From contig JAGXNR010000160.1 of NCBI GenBank assembly GCA_019894875.1, forward strand, positions 1-5,769: a DNA stretch of 5,769 bases. The letters are read 5' to 3'. The notes below the pieces were generated by a model. The model was not told the origin of the DNA and made no database searches. It saw nothing but the letters and a program-made list of their open reading frames with translations. Shown piece after piece: positions 1-5,378 of the stretch. Within the stretch, counting starts at the first letter, position 1. Every line of letters begins with the position of its first letter. The DNA is from Promethearchaeota archaeon. Lineage in GTDB: Archaea; Asgardarchaeota; Lokiarchaeia; Sigynarchaeales; SOKP01. The translations under genes and the position numbers were made by a program.

Positions 1-575
1 GATATGTATATGGTGTATATGTGAGCGGAGATTATGCCTACTTAGCTACTCGCTTAACGGGTTTAGCAATTATCGATGTTTCTGACCCGACGAATCCGGG
101 AACACCAATCTACCCAACCACGAGTGGACTTGTATATGGCGTTTACGTGAGAGGGGATTATGCTTACTTAGCTCATCGCCTATCAGGTCTATCGATCATC
201 GACGTTTCCGACCCGACAAATCCCGGAACACCAATCTACCGGGACACAACAGGATATGCTTATAACGTATATGTGAGTGGAGATTACGCCTACCTATCTA
301 TTGGTGAATCTGGCTTGGCTGTCATCAATGTTTCTGACCCGACGGATCCGGGAATGCCAGTTTACGAAGATACTAATGGAGATGCACATGATGTTTATGT
401 GAGTGGAAACTACGCTTATCTGGCGGATGGTGATTATGGCTTGGCGGTTATACAAATCCAAAAGAGTGGAGGGGGAATTCCATTTGGTAATATCTTCTTG
501 ATAATAATTGGATTTAGTGTAATTTGCTTAATTTTTACCAAAAAGCGCCAAATTGTTCGTGCATACAGAAAATAA
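1..575 (+). CDS. LVIVD-repeat cell-surface protein, C-terminal part (5' end outside window)
   Basis: The reading frame is open to the left edge (first full codon at base 3, reading YVYGVYVSGDYAY), so the GTG at 21 is an internal valine and not a start. Four repeats of exactly 42 residues follow; each has the pattern VYVSGDYAYLA, GLAIIDVSDPTNPG, TPIY. This matches the LVIVD repeat, whose tandem copies form beta-propeller blades, usually outside the cell. The fourth blade stops after GLAVIQI and runs into a QKSGGG linker, IPFGN, one hydrophobic segment (about residues 155-172 counted from the GTG at 21) and a basic tail starting TKKRQ. This predicts an extracellular propeller held by a C-terminal membrane helix with a cytoplasmic basic end. 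Ligand and role are unknown; binding or adhesion is a guess. The coding region is visibly more GC-rich than its neighbours. It converges on the transporter gene with an 81-bp gap. Confidence 0.85.
   Translation, partial: YVYGVYVSGDYAYLATRLTGLAIIDVSDPTNPGTPIYPTTSGLVYGVYVRGDYAYLAHRLSGLSIIDVSDPTNPGTPIYRDTTGYAYNVYVSGDYAYLSIGESGLAVINVSDPTDPGMPVYEDTNGDAHDVYVSGNYAYLADGDYGLAVIQIQKSGGGIPFGNIFLIIIGFSVICLIFTKKRQIVRAYRK
21..458 (+). repeat. 126-bp in-phase tandem repeats (LVIVD blades)
   Basis: Units begin at 21, 147, 273 and 399, exactly 126 bp apart, each starting gtgag. The fourth unit is partial, and another evidently lies upstream because bases 3-20 encode the end of a preceding unit. The first two complete units are the closest: their proteins agree at 32 of 42 positions, and they share DNA runs such as ggaacaccaatctacc. 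This suggests fairly recent duplication of a single blade. Confidence 0.9.
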
Positions 576-626
576 ATCAGTAATCTAATAAATTAACTTT
601 ATTACCTTTTAGGTATTAAAGATTGC

Positions 627-645
627 TTTTTAATTATTTTTTTTT
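627..645 (+). terminator. Candidate oligo-T transcription terminator
   Basis: A run of five T (627-631) is followed by nine T (637-645), 52-70 bases after the stop of the LVIVD gene and just before the end of the converging transporter gene. Archaeal RNA polymerase terminates at such T-rich non-template-strand tracts without needing a hairpin, and I see no strong hairpin here. The position fits the end of the + strand transcript. In so AT-rich a region a chance run is possible. Confidence 0.5.
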
Positions 646-656
646 ATATTTAACTT

Positions 657-1661
657 TCATTCACTCTTGTTAAGTTTTTTGCCGTTGTTATGAGAAGATT
701 TGAGATTAACAAGGGCAATCCCGGATACTACAAGTAATAGGGCAAAAGGATAGATGAAAACATCAAACTGTTCATGCAAAAATATAGCAGAAAAGATTAC
801 TCCAAATAATGGGACTAATGTATGGAAAATCGCTGCTCTACTGGCACTTAAACGTTTAACACCCTCTAAATAGAATGTATATGCTCCAATAGTAGATATA
901 AATGCTAAATATGAAATTCCAATCCATAATCGAGGAGGGATATTTAGATATTCGATTGGATTAAGATATTCTGGATTAATAATTAAAGCTATTGGAGTGG
1001 TTGTTAAAAATCCAAAGAAAGAAACCCATGTTATTATCCATAACGATGATGGTTGAAGTGAATCGGGATTATTCTGGGTTTGATTTAAAAAATGACGCGA
1101 TGTTACTGTATAAAATGCATAAGCGAGTGCTGCTGCAAGTATTAATAAATCCCCAAGAATTCGATTTAGGACACCAACATTCGGAGAAAAACCTACAACA
1201 ATAATAACAGCCATGAATGCTAATAGAGTACCGATTAACTTTTTCCACGTGAAAATTTCTGTTTTCAAGAATATACTGGAAAGAATTACTACCCAAACTG
1301 CATTAGTTGCAACCATTATGCTGGCATCGCTTGCAGCAGTGAAAATTTCACCTAGGAGATAACCTACTTGATATATTGTCACGGATAGAAGTCCCATTAA
1401 TACTAAAATTTTCCAGTTATCTTTAGCAAATCGCCAGTTTAGAGATCCCTCCTTATATTTTAGGATTGGAAAAAAACATATTAATGCAAGGAAATATCGG
1501 ATCACAGCAATCATTAAAGGTGGAATAGTTGCCCCTCCTACTTCTTCAGATACTAACCATCGTCCTATTGGCCAAGTACCACCCCAAATGATCATAGTTA
1601 AGATTAATAACAAATAGGCAATGATTTCCTGTTTTCTCTTTGCAGAAAAGGTTGTTTTCAA
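657..1661 (-). CDS. EamA/DMT-superfamily transporter
   Basis: The 334-residue protein has about ten hydrophobic helices arranged as two EamA halves (about residues 13-157 and 168-320), the usual size for this drug/metabolite transporter superfamily. Family-like stretches are WGGTWPIGRW in helix 1 (residues 26-35), the region around GEIFTAASDASIMVATNA (104-121) ending the first half, and the corresponding YLEGVKRLSASRAAIF (264-279) in the second half. It should move a small metabolite across the cytoplasmic membrane, often as an exporter; the substrate cannot be read from sequence. The start is TTG at 1661: an in-frame TAA lies three codons upstream, and the next Met (residue 23) lies inside helix 1 and would cut it. 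A weak AAGGT ribosome-binding match lies about 10 bases before the TTG. The lysine-rich tail is short and cytoplasmic-looking. It is divergent from the Moco oxidoreductase gene. Confidence 0.88.
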   Translation of the reverse strand: MKTTFSAKRKQEIIAYLLLILTMIIWGGTWPIGRWLVSEEVGGATIPPLMIAVIRYFLALICFFPILKYKEGSLNWRFAKDNWKILVLMGLLSVTIYQVGYLLGEIFTAASDASIMVATNAVWVVILSSIFLKTEIFTWKKLIGTLLAFMAVIIVVGFSPNVGVLNRILGDLLILAAALAYAFYTVTSRHFLNQTQNNPDSLQPSSLWIITWVSFFGFLTTTPIALIINPEYLNPIEYLNIPPRLWIGISYLAFISTIGAYTFYLEGVKRLSASRAAIFHTLVPLFGVIFSAIFLHEQFDVFIYPFALLLVVSGIALVNLKSSHNNGKKLNKSE

Positions 1662-1673
1662 TATCAGTTAACC

Positions 1674-1687
1674 TTGAAAAATTTCAA
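1674..1687. promoter_or_regulatory. Small inverted repeat near transporter start
   Basis: Perfect arms ttgaaa / tttcaa with a two-base spacer lie 13-26 bases upstream of the TTG start of the transporter gene, next to its weak AAGGT ribosome-binding match. The size would suit a dimeric regulator's half-sites, or it may be chance in AT-rich DNA. Confidence 0.2.
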
Positions 1688-1834
1688 CTTATTATGGTGT
1701 GAATTGAACTTTTCACTGAATAAAAAATATAGTAAAATAAGTTAATTAAATTATTCTACTAAATAATTTGATACATTGAATTAAAGAAATAAACTCAATT
1801 ATACAAAATAACAAACCAGAGATATTTTTGTAAA

Positions 1835-1843
1835 TCTATATAA
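1835..1843 (+). promoter_or_regulatory. TATA-box candidate for the Moco oxidoreductase gene
   Basis: The sequence tctatataa is a good archaeal TATA-box match. With the usual spacing of about 25 bases, transcription would begin near 1865-1870, leaving a leader of about 40 bases before the TTG start at 1907. No clear BRE purine run precedes it, and no Shine-Dalgarno sequence is visible before the TTG. Confidence 0.4.
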
Positions 1844-1881
1844 GCGCCATAGTTTATAAAATTAACAAACGATCTTAATAC

Positions 1882-1898
1882 TAAAGTCATATACTTTA
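1882..1898. promoter_or_regulatory. Small inverted repeat in leader of the Moco oxidoreductase gene
   Basis: Perfect six-base arms taaagt / acttta flank the spacer catat and end eight bases before the TTG start. It falls where a ribosome-binding site would be, so it could be an operator or a weak leader hairpin, or chance. Confidence 0.2.
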
Positions 1899-1906
1899 AT
1901 ATTGAT

Positions 1907-2908
1907 TTGAAGCGTTTACAATTAACAAGAAAAAAGAGTTTCATTCTTGGTGCCACCTTAATTATTATTCTAGTGATTGGTCTAATTATTGGAGTGAGTT
2001 TTCTGTTTTCTAATAATTCAGGTTATAATGGTTATCCGGATTTCATAACTAAAAATGAAGGTTATTTTGTAACAAGGATTGGGACTGTTCCTACGATCGA
2101 TTCGAATACTTACAGGCTCAAAGTTTGGGGCCAAATTGATAATCCAAAAGATTTTACCCTTACAGAACTTCAAGGTTTAAATTTGACTGAGCGAACGCTA
2201 ACAACAGAATGCATTGGTAATCAACCTAAAGGTCGACTCTTATCTACTGCTGTATGGCGTGGATTCTTAATATATGAATTCATAGAGTCTCTTGGATTAA
2301 AGGGAGATGCTACCGGTGTAAGGTATAAGGCCGCAGATGGTTATTATGCCTCTCATACACTCGATCAACTAAGAAATAATGGAACTCTTGGAGCCCTCTA
2401 TATGAACGGAAAAACATTACCCTCTGCCCAAGGTTTCCCTCTCCGAGTTGTAAATCCCGGATCATTTGGGGCAAAACAACCTGCATGGGTAACAGAAATA
2501 GAAGTAATAGATAGGCCACTCGAAGACTTCTGGGATGATCGGGGCTGGGACACCTCCCCACCAATGGATGTTGATTCTACTATATTTTTTCCTAATAATT
2601 ATGTTGAGGTTAACGTTGGAATTCCCCTTGAAATAGGTGGAGCCGCATTTGGGGGTACCAGAATCGTTAAAGTTGAGTTTACAATTAATGAGGGTATTGA
2701 TTGGAATCAAGCAAATATTACTAAATCTATTGATGCCGATCACGTATGGGTATTTTGGAAAGTATTGGTTAGTTTTAATGCGTCAGGGACTTTCTATTTA
2801 TATTCTAAAGCAACTGACATCAATAATAATACTCAACCAATGAACGATCCAACTACATATGATGGGACAAATAGTTGGCCACGGTTAATTATTACTGTAA
2901 TTAATTAG
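1907..2908 (+). CDS. Membrane-anchored sulfite-oxidase-like molybdopterin oxidoreductase
   Basis: This 333-residue protein has both parts of the sulfite oxidase family. After a basic N-terminus and one long hydrophobic segment (about 12-34) comes the molybdopterin-binding domain (about 50-203). It is followed by a C-terminal Ig-like dimerisation-type domain (about 230-333, with FGGTRIVKVEFTINEG at 248-263). The Mo-ligand cysteine is C102 in TECIGNQ. R57 in FVTR and the block QGFPLRVVNPGSFGAKQPAW (175-194) align with family positions near the cofactor. Canonical sulfite oxidases have CAGNRR and DHGFPVR; here Arg-Arg and His are absent. The pattern is closer to the ECxxN subfamily annotated only as molybdopterin-dependent oxidoreductase, so the substrate is uncertain. 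The N-terminus has TRKKSFIL, a twin-lysine near-match to a Tat signal, with no evident cleavage site, predicting a catalytic domain outside the membrane. TTG at 1907 is chosen because no ATG lies between it and the upstream in-frame TAG. Confidence 0.85.
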   Translation: MKRLQLTRKKSFILGATLIIILVIGLIIGVSFLFSNNSGYNGYPDFITKNEGYFVTRIGTVPTIDSNTYRLKVWGQIDNPKDFTLTELQGLNLTERTLTTECIGNQPKGRLLSTAVWRGFLIYEFIESLGLKGDATGVRYKAADGYYASHTLDQLRNNGTLGALYMNGKTLPSAQGFPLRVVNPGSFGAKQPAWVTEIEVIDRPLEDFWDDRGWDTSPPMDVDSTIFFPNNYVEVNVGIPLEIGGAAFGGTRIVKVEFTINEGIDWNQANITKSIDADHVWVFWKVLVSFNASGTFYLYSKATDINNNTQPMNDPTTYDGTNSWPRLIITVIN

Positions 2909-2924
2909 AAATTATAGATAAATT

Positions 2925-3740
2925 CTAATAAGATTTTATTTTAGCAATTTTGGCCTTTTCTTGATAGTAAAATAAGAGGACAGATAGATTCGTTGTTAGA
3001 TGAAATAACCATGCGTATAACAATCCCAATTCAATTAAAGTAATAAAATAAATTATAGAAGATATTACCAATGATAACATATATCCAGAATCATTTAATG
3101 TTGAATAATGAACTATGGCAAATATGAAAGAGGCAAATAAAATCCCGAAAACTAGATTAAAATTAAAGTAGTAAATCAAAAAACTCAAAAAAAGGCTTCT
3201 GTAAATCATTTCTTCCACGAGTGCGCTTAATGGGAAGAGAACTAATAGTAACACCTTTTTTTTCTGATTGAGATCATTCGTAAAATATTGAAAAAAGGTA
3301 TCTCCTCTTCCTATTTTAATTATATCTGGTTTCAACCTAATGTATATATAGATGCTAATTATTTTTATAAAGACAATTGAGGAAAGAAATGAAAATAAAA
3401 TCAGATTAAAAGTATGTTTTATTCCAATCAAATTGTAAAACGAGAATAGAATAGGTTGGATATTTGGTATGAAGTAAAATAATGTATCAATTAGGAAAAA
3501 AAATAAGACCATAACTAATATTCCTATAGCTGTCAAGTTTCTTGTTTTTATGCCATTTCTAATTATAATTACAACTAAAAATATCCCTAGAGCAATTATT
3601 GATAAACCAATAATAATGAAATTTATAACCATATCGAAGGTTGAATAGAAAAACCAAAATATAAAGATCAGAAGAATTGTTAAATTACTTATGATTATAC
3701 GTACAATTAGAGGCTGAATTCGATTATTGTTATTTAACAT
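2925..3740 (-). CDS. CPBP-family intramembrane metalloprotease (CAAX/Abi type)
   Basis: The 271-residue protein is very hydrophobic, with about seven or eight predicted helices, and carries all the CPBP signature motifs in order. These are EEMIYR (residues 176-181, the EExxxR motif), FAIVH (207-211, FxxxH) and HLTTN (247-251, HxxxN). The glutamates and histidines form the intramembrane catalytic site shared with Rce1 and Abi proteins. Known members cleave prenylated CAAX proteins, process or protect against peptides, or act as regulators; which applies here cannot be told, and no bacteriocin or CAAX substrate gene is adjacent. The ATG at 3740 is well placed ahead of the first helix, but no Shine-Dalgarno sequence precedes it, consistent with a leaderless or short-leader transcript. 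The gene ends only 16 bp from the stop of the converging Moco oxidoreductase gene. Base composition is among the most AT-rich in the window, as expected for an Ile/Leu/Phe-rich membrane protein. Confidence 0.9.
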   Translation of the reverse strand: MLNNNNRIQPLIVRIIISNLTILLIFIFWFFYSTFDMVINFIIIGLSIIALGIFLVVIIIRNGIKTRNLTAIGILVMVLFFFLIDTLFYFIPNIQPILFSFYNLIGIKHTFNLILFSFLSSIVFIKIISIYIYIRLKPDIIKIGRGDTFFQYFTNDLNQKKKVLLLVLFPLSALVEEMIYRSLFLSFLIYYFNFNLVFGILFASFIFAIVHYSTLNDSGYMLSLVISSIIYFITLIELGLLYAWLFHLTTNLSVLLFYYQEKAKIAKIKSY

Positions 3741-3870
3741 TTGTAAGGTTGCTTTTTATTGTATTTGGAGAAAAAAAACATCCTTCAAAAATATTAGCTA
3801 AACTATTAATTACTTTTTTGATTTAAAATCAACATAAAAAAATAAATAAAACATCAGAAAACATATCCAC
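3741..3870. promoter_or_regulatory. Divergent promoter region between protease and acetyltransferase genes
   Basis: This 130-bp AT-rich gap has no supportable ORF. A perfect inverted repeat, ttgatt-taa-aatcaa (3818-3832), encloses a TATA-like atttaaaat (3821-3829). The usual spacing from that box would start transcription near 3850 and give a leader of about 20 bases for the acetyltransferase. If the repeat is an operator, a bound regulator would block the box. For the minus-strand protease gene the only candidate is a weak A/T-rich stretch near 3756-3766. No Shine-Dalgarno sequence is visible for either gene. Confidence 0.35.
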
Positions 3871-4320
3871 ATGAAAACTCCACACAGATTAGAGACAAAG
3901 CGACTCATTCTCAAACCTTATTCTGAAGAAGATATTAATGAGTTTTTGGATTCCTATAAAATCGCAGAACCGGGGTTTAGTTTGGTAATCTCTAATAAAG
4001 AAAATGATAATTATTTAGGAACTTGTGGGTTAAACCCAATTAGAGACAGTAATGGTGTAGGTTGTGTATATGCACTCTTACCAGAATTTAGAGGTAATGG
4101 ATTTGCAATCGAAGCGATGCTAAAATTAATAGAGTACGCTTTTATTAAGTTAGAAATCCCCCGTATTATTGCACATATACACCCAGAAAATACTCAAGGT
4201 TGGAAAGTAGCAGAGAGAATAGGAATGAAATATATGGGACACATTCAACATGAAGATTTTAAATCAAAAGTAATGCAATTTTCGATTGATAAAAGAGAAT
4301 ATGATGCCCAACGAGATTAA
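3871..4320 (+). CDS. GNAT acetyltransferase, RimJ/RimL-like, unusually short
   Basis: The N-terminus RLETKRLILKPYSEEDINEF (residues 6-25) is the typical first strand and helix of RimJ/RimL-type acetyltransferases. The acetyl-CoA pyrophosphate loop is RGNGFA (74-79), after the strand CVYALLPEF, and the late motif NTQGWKVAERIGMKYMG (107-123) is also standard. The enzyme should transfer acetyl from acetyl-CoA to an amine of a protein or small molecule; the acceptor is unknown. At 149 residues it is shorter than the usual 170-190. The shortage falls between the first helix and the strand FSLVISNKENDNYLGTCGL (36-54), where family members normally have roughly 30-40 more residues covering substrate-binding helices. 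The frame is intact, so this is either a compact variant or an in-frame deletion. The ATG at 3871 fits the family start, with no Shine-Dalgarno sequence. It converges on the flavoenzyme gene with an 8-bp gap. Confidence 0.85.
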   Translation: MKTPHRLETKRLILKPYSEEDINEFLDSYKIAEPGFSLVISNKENDNYLGTCGLNPIRDSNGVGCVYALLPEFRGNGFAIEAMLKLIEYAFIKLEIPRIIAHIHPENTQGWKVAERIGMKYMGHIQHEDFKSKVMQFSIDKREYDAQRD

Positions 4321-4328
4321 AAATGTCA

Positions 4329-4901
4329 TTATGGATACCCTATTGGAATTATATATAAAGGATCAATATTTGCGGGGAGTTTCATCACTTTCTTTACACC
4401 TTCATCTTGAAAAGCTCCAATCGGAACAGAAACTAGATCTAGAGCAATAGCTTCTAAATGGATATTTTGAGCGCAGTGTCCTACCTCCATATATACATAT
4501 CTAATCCCTCTTTCCCCATATCTTTTAGTTGTCCTTGAATAATCCGCACAAATTAATACGTTCAAATATGCTTCCTCTATAAATTTCTGATTCCAAGACT
4601 CTTTAGCTAATTTCTTACTTACATTTTCTTCAGTGATTAATTTTAAAACATGATTTTTGAAATCATAATGAAAGTATCCTTTATCCTTTAATGTAGCGTA
4701 AATCTCTAAAGGATATGTTGCTCCAGCGGAGGGTACCATCCTTTTTTGATCCTTTTTCCCTTGAGCTGCCCACAGAATCTGGGAGATTTTTTCAATCTCA
4801 ATTTTCTTATCTTGATACTTTCTCACGCTCTCACGCTTATAAATACATTCTTCAAGGCTTTTAGTTCCGTTTAAAATAGGATTTGGGAGTTTAAGTTCCA
4901 T
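4329..4901 (-). CDS. SagB/ThcOx-type nitroreductase-family oxidoreductase
   Basis: The 190-residue protein matches the flavin-dependent nitroreductase fold, in the SagB/ThcOx branch. It has YKRESVRKY (residues 21-29), whose Arg/Ser residues usually contact FMN phosphate, then ISQILWAAQG (39-48) and the branch hallmark PSAGATYPLEIY (57-68). Next come a YVYMEVGHCAQNIHLEA helix (135-151) and a C-terminal VSVPIGAF...IIPIGYP that completes the FMN pocket. SagB-like enzymes oxidise azolines to azoles in peptide natural products, but single-domain archaeal relatives are widespread without such clusters. No cyclodehydratase, precursor peptide or other RiPP gene is seen here, so a general NAD(P)H:acceptor reductase role is equally possible. 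About 190 residues is normal for stand-alone members and the protein is complete. There is no signal peptide or membrane helix, so it is cytoplasmic. The ATG at 4901 begins just before the conserved core; a weak GAG-containing purine run lies 7-13 bases upstream. Confidence 0.87.
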   Translation of the reverse strand: MELKLPNPILNGTKSLEECIYKRESVRKYQDKKIEIEKISQILWAAQGKKDQKRMVPSAGATYPLEIYATLKDKGYFHYDFKNHVLKLITEENVSKKLAKESWNQKFIEEAYLNVLICADYSRTTKRYGERGIRYVYMEVGHCAQNIHLEAIALDLVSVPIGAFQDEGVKKVMKLPANIDPLYIIPIGYP

Positions 4902-5010
4902 TTTAATATCTCTTTTTTAGATTATCTTGGGTAATTATACCAAATTTTCAATTAATATTTATTTCTTTAAAAATAAGAAGTTTTATTTTGTTCAAAATTA
5001 ATGATATTTT
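4902..5010. promoter_or_regulatory. Divergent promoter region between flavoenzyme and small acidic protein genes
   Basis: This is a 109-bp AT-rich gap without an ORF. On the plus strand TTTAAAAATA (4966-4975) resembles an archaeal TATA box; transcription would start near 5000 and give the acidic-protein gene a leader of about 10 bases. On the minus strand GGTATAATTAC (4931-4941) is a TATA-like candidate about 30 bases before the flavoenzyme ATG, predicting a very short leader. Both are visual matches only. Confidence 0.35.
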
Positions 5011-5367
5011 ATGGCATCAAAACCTAATATAAAAGATTTATTTAATGACTGGAATGAATTAAATCTTAAAGCTCAAGAATATCTTGGACAGTTTGATTTT
5101 GCTAATATTAAAGAGATTAGAGCAAAGCAAAAAATGGCTGAAGATTCCATTTATGAAATTTTAAAAGAAAATGCCGGAGCAGAAATACTTAAGATATTAC
5201 CTGATGATTGCGGTGAAATGGAAGTGGGATATGAAACAGAAGAAAATCAATTTTATTTTGTTATGTTTGATCCCAGAGATGAAGATGAAGAAGACCCTAA
5301 ATTCCTTGCTATTACGATTGATCTTAATAAAAGTGTAAAACTAATTGAGGATTTTGAAATGGAATAG
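5011..5367 (+). CDS. Small acidic protein of unknown function
   Basis: I do not recognise this 118-residue protein. It looks genuine: normal amino-acid use, an ATG start, a TATA-like box upstream, tandem TAG TAG stops and a tight 9-bp fit against the next gene. It is strongly acidic, about 30 Asp/Glu against 13 Lys/Arg. The first half (about 5-60) is predicted helical and amphipathic (LFNDWNELNLKAQEYLG, then IKEIRAKQKMAEDSIYEIL). The second half looks like beta strands (MEVGYETEEN, QFYFVMFDPR, KFLAITIDLN, KSVKLIEDFE), with an acidic loop RDEDEEDPK (88-96). An alpha-then-beta small fold, cytoplasmic, with no signal peptide, membrane segment, zinc ligands (a single Cys) or known catalytic motif. 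A binding or adaptor role is conceivable but unsupported. TGAT five bases before the ATG is only a poor ribosome-binding match. Confidence 0.75.
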   Translation: MASKPNIKDLFNDWNELNLKAQEYLGQFDFANIKEIRAKQKMAEDSIYEILKENAGAEILKILPDDCGEMEVGYETEENQFYFVMFDPRDEDEEDPKFLAITIDLNKSVKLIEDFEME

Positions 5368-5372
5368 TAGTG

Positions 5373-5378
5373 TTTTTT
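5373..5378 (+). terminator. Weak oligo-T terminator candidate after the acidic-protein gene
   Basis: Six T residues begin five bases after the first TAG stop and overlap the last codon of the converging CcdA-like gene. Short T-tracts of this size can end archaeal transcripts, but it is marginal and has no hairpin. Confidence 0.25.

Larger units (their letters stand above)
1662..1906. promoter_or_regulatory. Divergent intergenic region between transporter and Moco oxidoreductase genes
   Basis: This is the longest gene-free stretch (245 bp), extremely AT-rich, with no supportable small ORF or RNA. It must carry both promoters. For the minus-strand transporter, a TATA-like TATATTTTTTA lies on the minus strand at 1721-1731, about 60-70 bases before the TTG. 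For the plus-strand gene, the best TATA box is at 1835-1843. Two small perfect inverted repeats sit close to the two start codons and are listed separately. All assignments rest on sequence resemblance to archaeal core promoters only. Confidence 0.5.

Noticed and set aside
21..23. GTG at 21 as the start of a 184-residue protein
   Set aside because: The frame is open to the left edge and bases 3-20 encode the end of another repeat unit; this GTG encodes the repeat's conserved Val.
992..1204. Plus-strand 70-codon ORF inside the transporter gene
   Set aside because: Lies antisense within a clear EamA coding region and has no recognisable protein character.
1069..1296. Minus-strand 75-codon ORF inside the transporter gene
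   Set aside because: Shifted-frame shadow of the transporter; cysteine- and serine-rich noise composition.
1662..1906. Hidden small RNA, riboswitch or tRNA in the longest intergenic gap
   Set aside because: Nearly all A/T with no stable stem longer than six base pairs and no tRNA-like motif; promoter elements explain it adequately.
2310..2743. Two minus-strand ORFs (2310-2564 and 2462-2743) within the Moco oxidoreductase gene
   Set aside because: Antisense to a well-supported two-domain enzyme; the translations show no domain.
2637..2843. Plus-strand 68-codon ORF in another frame of the Moco oxidoreductase gene
   Set aside because: Overlaps the dimerisation domain of the real gene and has no independent support.
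2925..3740. Immunity protein for a bacteriocin system next to a SagB-like enzyme (CPBP plus SagB as a RiPP locus)
   Set aside because: CPBP proteases and SagB do occur in streptolysin-type clusters, but here they are on the minus strand separated by a GNAT gene, with no cyclodehydratase, precursor or exporter gene recognised between or beside them; co-occurrence is probably chance.
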